Part shown: piece by piece, positions 61,168 through 64,000 of the stretch
Position numbering within the stretch: the stretch's first letter is position 1
Layout of the letters: each line of letters starts with the position of its first letter
Assembly: GCF_042477335.2 (NCBI RefSeq)
Contig: NC_091246.1
Coordinates: 21,635,001 to 21,699,000, forward strand
Direction: 5' to 3'
Length of the DNA stretch: 64,000 nucleotides
Origin: Ovis canadensis
Lineage: Eukaryota > Chordata > Mammalia > Artiodactyla > Bovidae
Notes under the pieces: model-generated
Told to the model about the DNA's origin: nothing
Database searches by the model: none
What the model saw: only the letters and a program-made list of their open reading frames with translations
Made by a program: the position numbers and the translations under genes

Positions 61168-61340
61168 CTGGTCCTAACGCCTCCTTGCTGGTGTGTCCAG
61201 GCTGGCCCTTTTTCTTTTTGCCAAACAAATGACCGATGGAGGACTTGATGCCCTTCTTCTGTGGGGCTTTCTGCAACGCGTCCGGGCTGCTGTTGCTGTT
61301 GCTGGGGTTGCCCCCGGGGCCGTCCTGAGAGCGTGTCGAG
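61168..61340 (-). pseudogene. PPFIA1-like exon (Ser/Asn linker and KKKGIKSS motif), open
   Basis: Reverse strand after acceptor CCCCGAAG: one base completing an Asn codon, then STRSQDGPGGNPSNSNSSPD, ALQKAPQKKGIKSSIGHLFG, KKKKGQPGHTSKEALGP, and a GTGGGT donor (complement 61167). The same segment in liprin-alpha-1 lies between the coiled coil and the first SAM domain; the KKGIKSSIG..FGKK motif is diagnostic of the family. There is no stop. Joined to the 62188-62339 exon it gives 108 codons in frame. I call it a pseudogene fragment because no intact downstream exon is present, but expression of a short transcript cannot be excluded. Confidence 0.8.
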
Positions 61341-62187
61341 CTTCGGGGAGAGAAAACGACCTTTAACCGGCACCCTCGTGCAAACACACACCCCTCCACA
61401 AGACCTACGGATAGAAACGGCCACCCAGCAACATCCGCGCCTCAACCTCGCAGCAGACAGTGGAGTCTCCTTCACCAACCACACTCCACATGAGCAATGC
61501 AGACTTCCGGCCATAAACAACGGCCCCAGGAAGCTGAGCTTCTCTGACTGGAGGTCTCCCCAAGGAGGGCTTCACTCCAGACGAGCTGGTGCAGAGGGTG
61601 CTCCAACCCTCCCTCAGGGTCGCTGCTCTGCAGGTGACGACACTCCCAGAGAAGGCAAGCTCCCCAGTTCTGGGCAGTTCCCCCCGCCTCCTGCAGGGTG
61701 ACCGTCCTCGGCCGTGGCAGGAGAGCGACGGTCACTGTGCAGGGCTGCTGGTCAGGTGACCGCATGTGCCCTCCATCGAGTGCTGCCTGGCTCACAACAG
61801 GAGCTCAGCAGGTGGGGGTCTGAATGAGGACAATGTCAGTCACAGGAGGGGACAGACAGTCTCCTGAGAGGAGACCCCTGAGGAAAAGGGAGGGACCCTC
61901 AAGAGCAAATCCAAGAGTCACGGAGCCGTAACCATCAGGAACGTGCCCCAGGCCGGGCAGACCTCTAGCAAGAGCAGGAAGAAACCTCCCACAGGAGTCA
62001 ATACATAGAGACAGATGCTTTCTAAAATCACTGAGGTCACTGAGCTCTTCTACCCCAGCACCTGAAGTCCACCACTAAACACAGGCACCGAATCCAGTCA
62101 GATTCCTTTACAATCATCCTTGCAACTCTTTCAAGATAAGAGGCGCAGGGCTCCTGAAACTGACGACAAGGCGAGCAGGCCCCTTAC
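61341..62187 (-). other. Intron between the two open PPFIA1-like exons
   Basis: 847 bp, GTAAGG donor and CCCCGAAG acceptor (GT...AG). No repeat recognised. Confidence 0.6.
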
Positions 62188-62339
62188 TTGCAGGCGTCCC
62201 TGATGTCCTCGTTGCTGGCTGTGCGCAGCGACCCCGTGTCCAGCCGGTCCAGCTGAAGGGACCGCAGCGAGGCGGAGGTCAGGGTTTCACCTTTGATGGT
62301 GGTCTCATCATCTTCTACCTCTTCCTGTAAAGCTGGCAA
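62188..62339 (-). pseudogene. PPFIA1-like exon, first copy, open
   Basis: Reverse strand after acceptor CTCCCTTAG: LPALQEEVEDDETTIKGETL, TSASLRSLQLDRLDTGSLRT, ASNEDIRDAC plus two bases (AA), donor GTAAGG at complement 62187-62182. The acidic EEVEDDETTIK segment is a liprin-alpha signature before the KKGIKSS exon. Open throughout and ends in the phase that the 61168-61340 exon needs (AA|C = Asn). A second start of the exon at 62324 (after TTACAG) is also possible. Confidence 0.8.
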
Positions 62340-62399
62340 CTAAGGGAGTGAAGTAAGTGTAAAAATGGCTAACAATGGACTGTGTCGAAAAAGGCAATC

Positions 62400-64000
62400 A
62401 CACAGGTTACATTATAACCAGAAAATTATTTGAAAATATATTAGCTATACTATCCACCAAGTACAACAAAATGCCTTGTTCTAGCTTAATGCCATCTTAA
62501 ACGACTGTTTGTTCAAGGGAGCGGGGCCATGGAGCAGCGAGAGCACCCCACTGAGTGCAGAGACCCTGGACGGGAGCCTCCCTGCACCCGGGCTCCACAC
62601 TCCCTGGAATCCAGCGACCAGATGGCCCTGCCAGGCAGGACAGCAGAGCCACGCCAGCACCGTGAACCCTGCATGGCATGAACTGCCCTGATGAAAGGAC
62701 TGTGCTCATCGCCAGATGCTGCTCGGAAGCACCACTAGCAAGAGTAAGAAACCTCTCAGCAAAGCCATCCAGACCTTTCTATTTGAAGGAGAAAAGGAAA
62801 CAGCTTGTACCACCACCCAAGATCATTTGTAGTGATGATGCAGGTTACTGAACCCATGACAACAAGTCAAACACAGAAAAGGTACCCAAGCCCTCCATGC
62901 GAACACCATGTGTCTGGCTTGTATTTCTCAGTAACACACAGACTGGGGGCTACATACTGAAGTGCTTACACCCAGTTTGAGGGTCATTTGCTCACTGTGG
63001 TTTACATAAAGCTCTCCTAGGTCTTCACTAAGAAATAATCTTGTATCAACCTAGAGGGGTGGCATGGGGAGGGAGATGGGAGGGAGGTTCGAAAGGGAAG
63101 GGATGTAAAAAAAAAAAAAAAGATGATCTCTCCTGGACTCCCAGCTTTGCTGCTAGTCCTGGGTCTGAAGATAGGAAAGACAGTGGTGGCAACAGTGTGG
63201 GGAACAGATGAACCCCTTCGGGGTCCAGACAGGTCTCACTTATACATTTGGGTGTGTGGTTAAGCAGGGGAGGTTTGGGGAAACATGCATGGCAAGTATT
63301 TTTATAAACAATGAGTGTGTTGTTTTAACCAACTAACCAGTCCTTTTTTAATGGGATTCTGTAAAGAATACTGATCCCATGCAGCCCCACAGGAGCTTGG
63401 TGACAACAAAGTGACTTAGTGCAAAATACAGCTGAACTCGTTTAACAGCAGCTGGATAAACTAGGCACCCTCCCCTGATCTCTACCAAGAAACCTCAGAC
63501 AACAGAGGGCTACAAAGGCTAGAAATTATCCACATGGAACTGAACAGGGATCAATCTCAAATTCAAGTTAAAATAAGCATTTATAAAAATCAGAAACAAC
63601 AAAGAACAGAGCAGGGAAGTGACACACCTGGGTTGACTATGGACTCAGTGGAGACAAACACCTGCCTCAGAGTCAGGGACCACGGCCAGCCCCTTCCCCC
63701 GGGCCTCCTGCTAAGGAAGGCCTCTGGGTGCGCAGCCTGGCAGCCCTTCCCCAGGATGGGAGCCGCCCCACTGGTGCCCATGTGACTAGGATGGGCAGTG
63801 CCATGTCCTCACTTAACAGGAGGGCAAAGCAGGCCACAGAGCGGGCGAGCAGCACACCCAGGTCACCAACCCCAGGGTGATGGCGCTGCTCTGCTGGGCC
63901 CAGCAGAAGGGCTCCCGGGCACTGAGCTGCCTGAACTAGAGCACGGCTGCCCGAGTCCTGCAGGAAGGCCCCAGGAGTGCTCGATCAGCAGGCTGGGAGT
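62400..64000. other. Region without recognised gene
   Basis: No further liprin-alpha exon could be recognised upstream of 62339 on the minus strand. An A run lies at 63107-63121. Short open frames are GC-driven and unsupported. Confidence 0.5.

Overview
This is a nuclear genome window from a ruminant, most likely a bovid. The evidence is the dense population of ruminant-specific retroposons: BovB (RTE-clade) LINEs, Bov-A/Bov-tA SINEs and CHR-type tRNA SINEs. Two single-copy mammalian genes can be read exon by exon with correct splice sites. No bacterial, plasmid, phage or CRISPR features are present.

Layout. Positions 1-7169 are the last intron of GRIN3A (plus strand). Its final coding exon is 7170-7509, followed by a long 3' UTR that probably ends just after an AATAAA at 11498-11503. 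From about 11.5 to 16.3 kb is intergenic sequence. RNF20 (minus strand) fills 16.3-43.2 kb. I could place all 19 coding exons (41973 down to 17318). They join in phase to exactly 975 codons, the length I recall for the human protein, and end in an intact C3HC4 RING. A 5' non-coding exon lies in a CpG-rich promoter with ETS, GC-box and CRE motifs at 42.8-43.4 kb. GRIN3A and RNF20 are therefore convergent (tail to tail), as I recall for the human 9q31 region.

The right third, 43.4-64 kb, lies upstream of RNF20. It is repeat-rich and holds four minus-strand blocks that resemble exons of a liprin-alpha gene, closest to PPFIA1. Intron-like flanks and splice sites are retained. Two blocks (62.3 and 61.3 kb) are open and would splice in frame. 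The block at 55.3 kb is a second, frameshifted copy of the 62.3 kb exon. The block at 50.6 kb, from the first SAM domain, carries a stop and a frame change. This looks like a partial, rearranged, unprocessed duplication away from the parental locus. The same region holds a 471-codon BovB reverse transcriptase frame, an 18-bp minisatellite of about 30 copies, an inverted pair of (GGAT)n plus L1-like blocks, and G-rich tracts.

Function. GRIN3A encodes the GluN3A glutamate-receptor subunit; only its cytoplasmic tail is here. RNF20 encodes the BRE1A E3 ligase, which with RNF40 monoubiquitinates histone H2B. The two genes are neighbours, not a functional unit. I found no sign of a new multi-gene system. 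The most unusual content is the PPFIA1-like duplication, a GC-AG intron and a UG-repeat beside a splice donor in RNF20, an ancient near-complete L2-type LINE in an RNF20 intron, and a perfect 28-bp palindrome in intergenic DNA.
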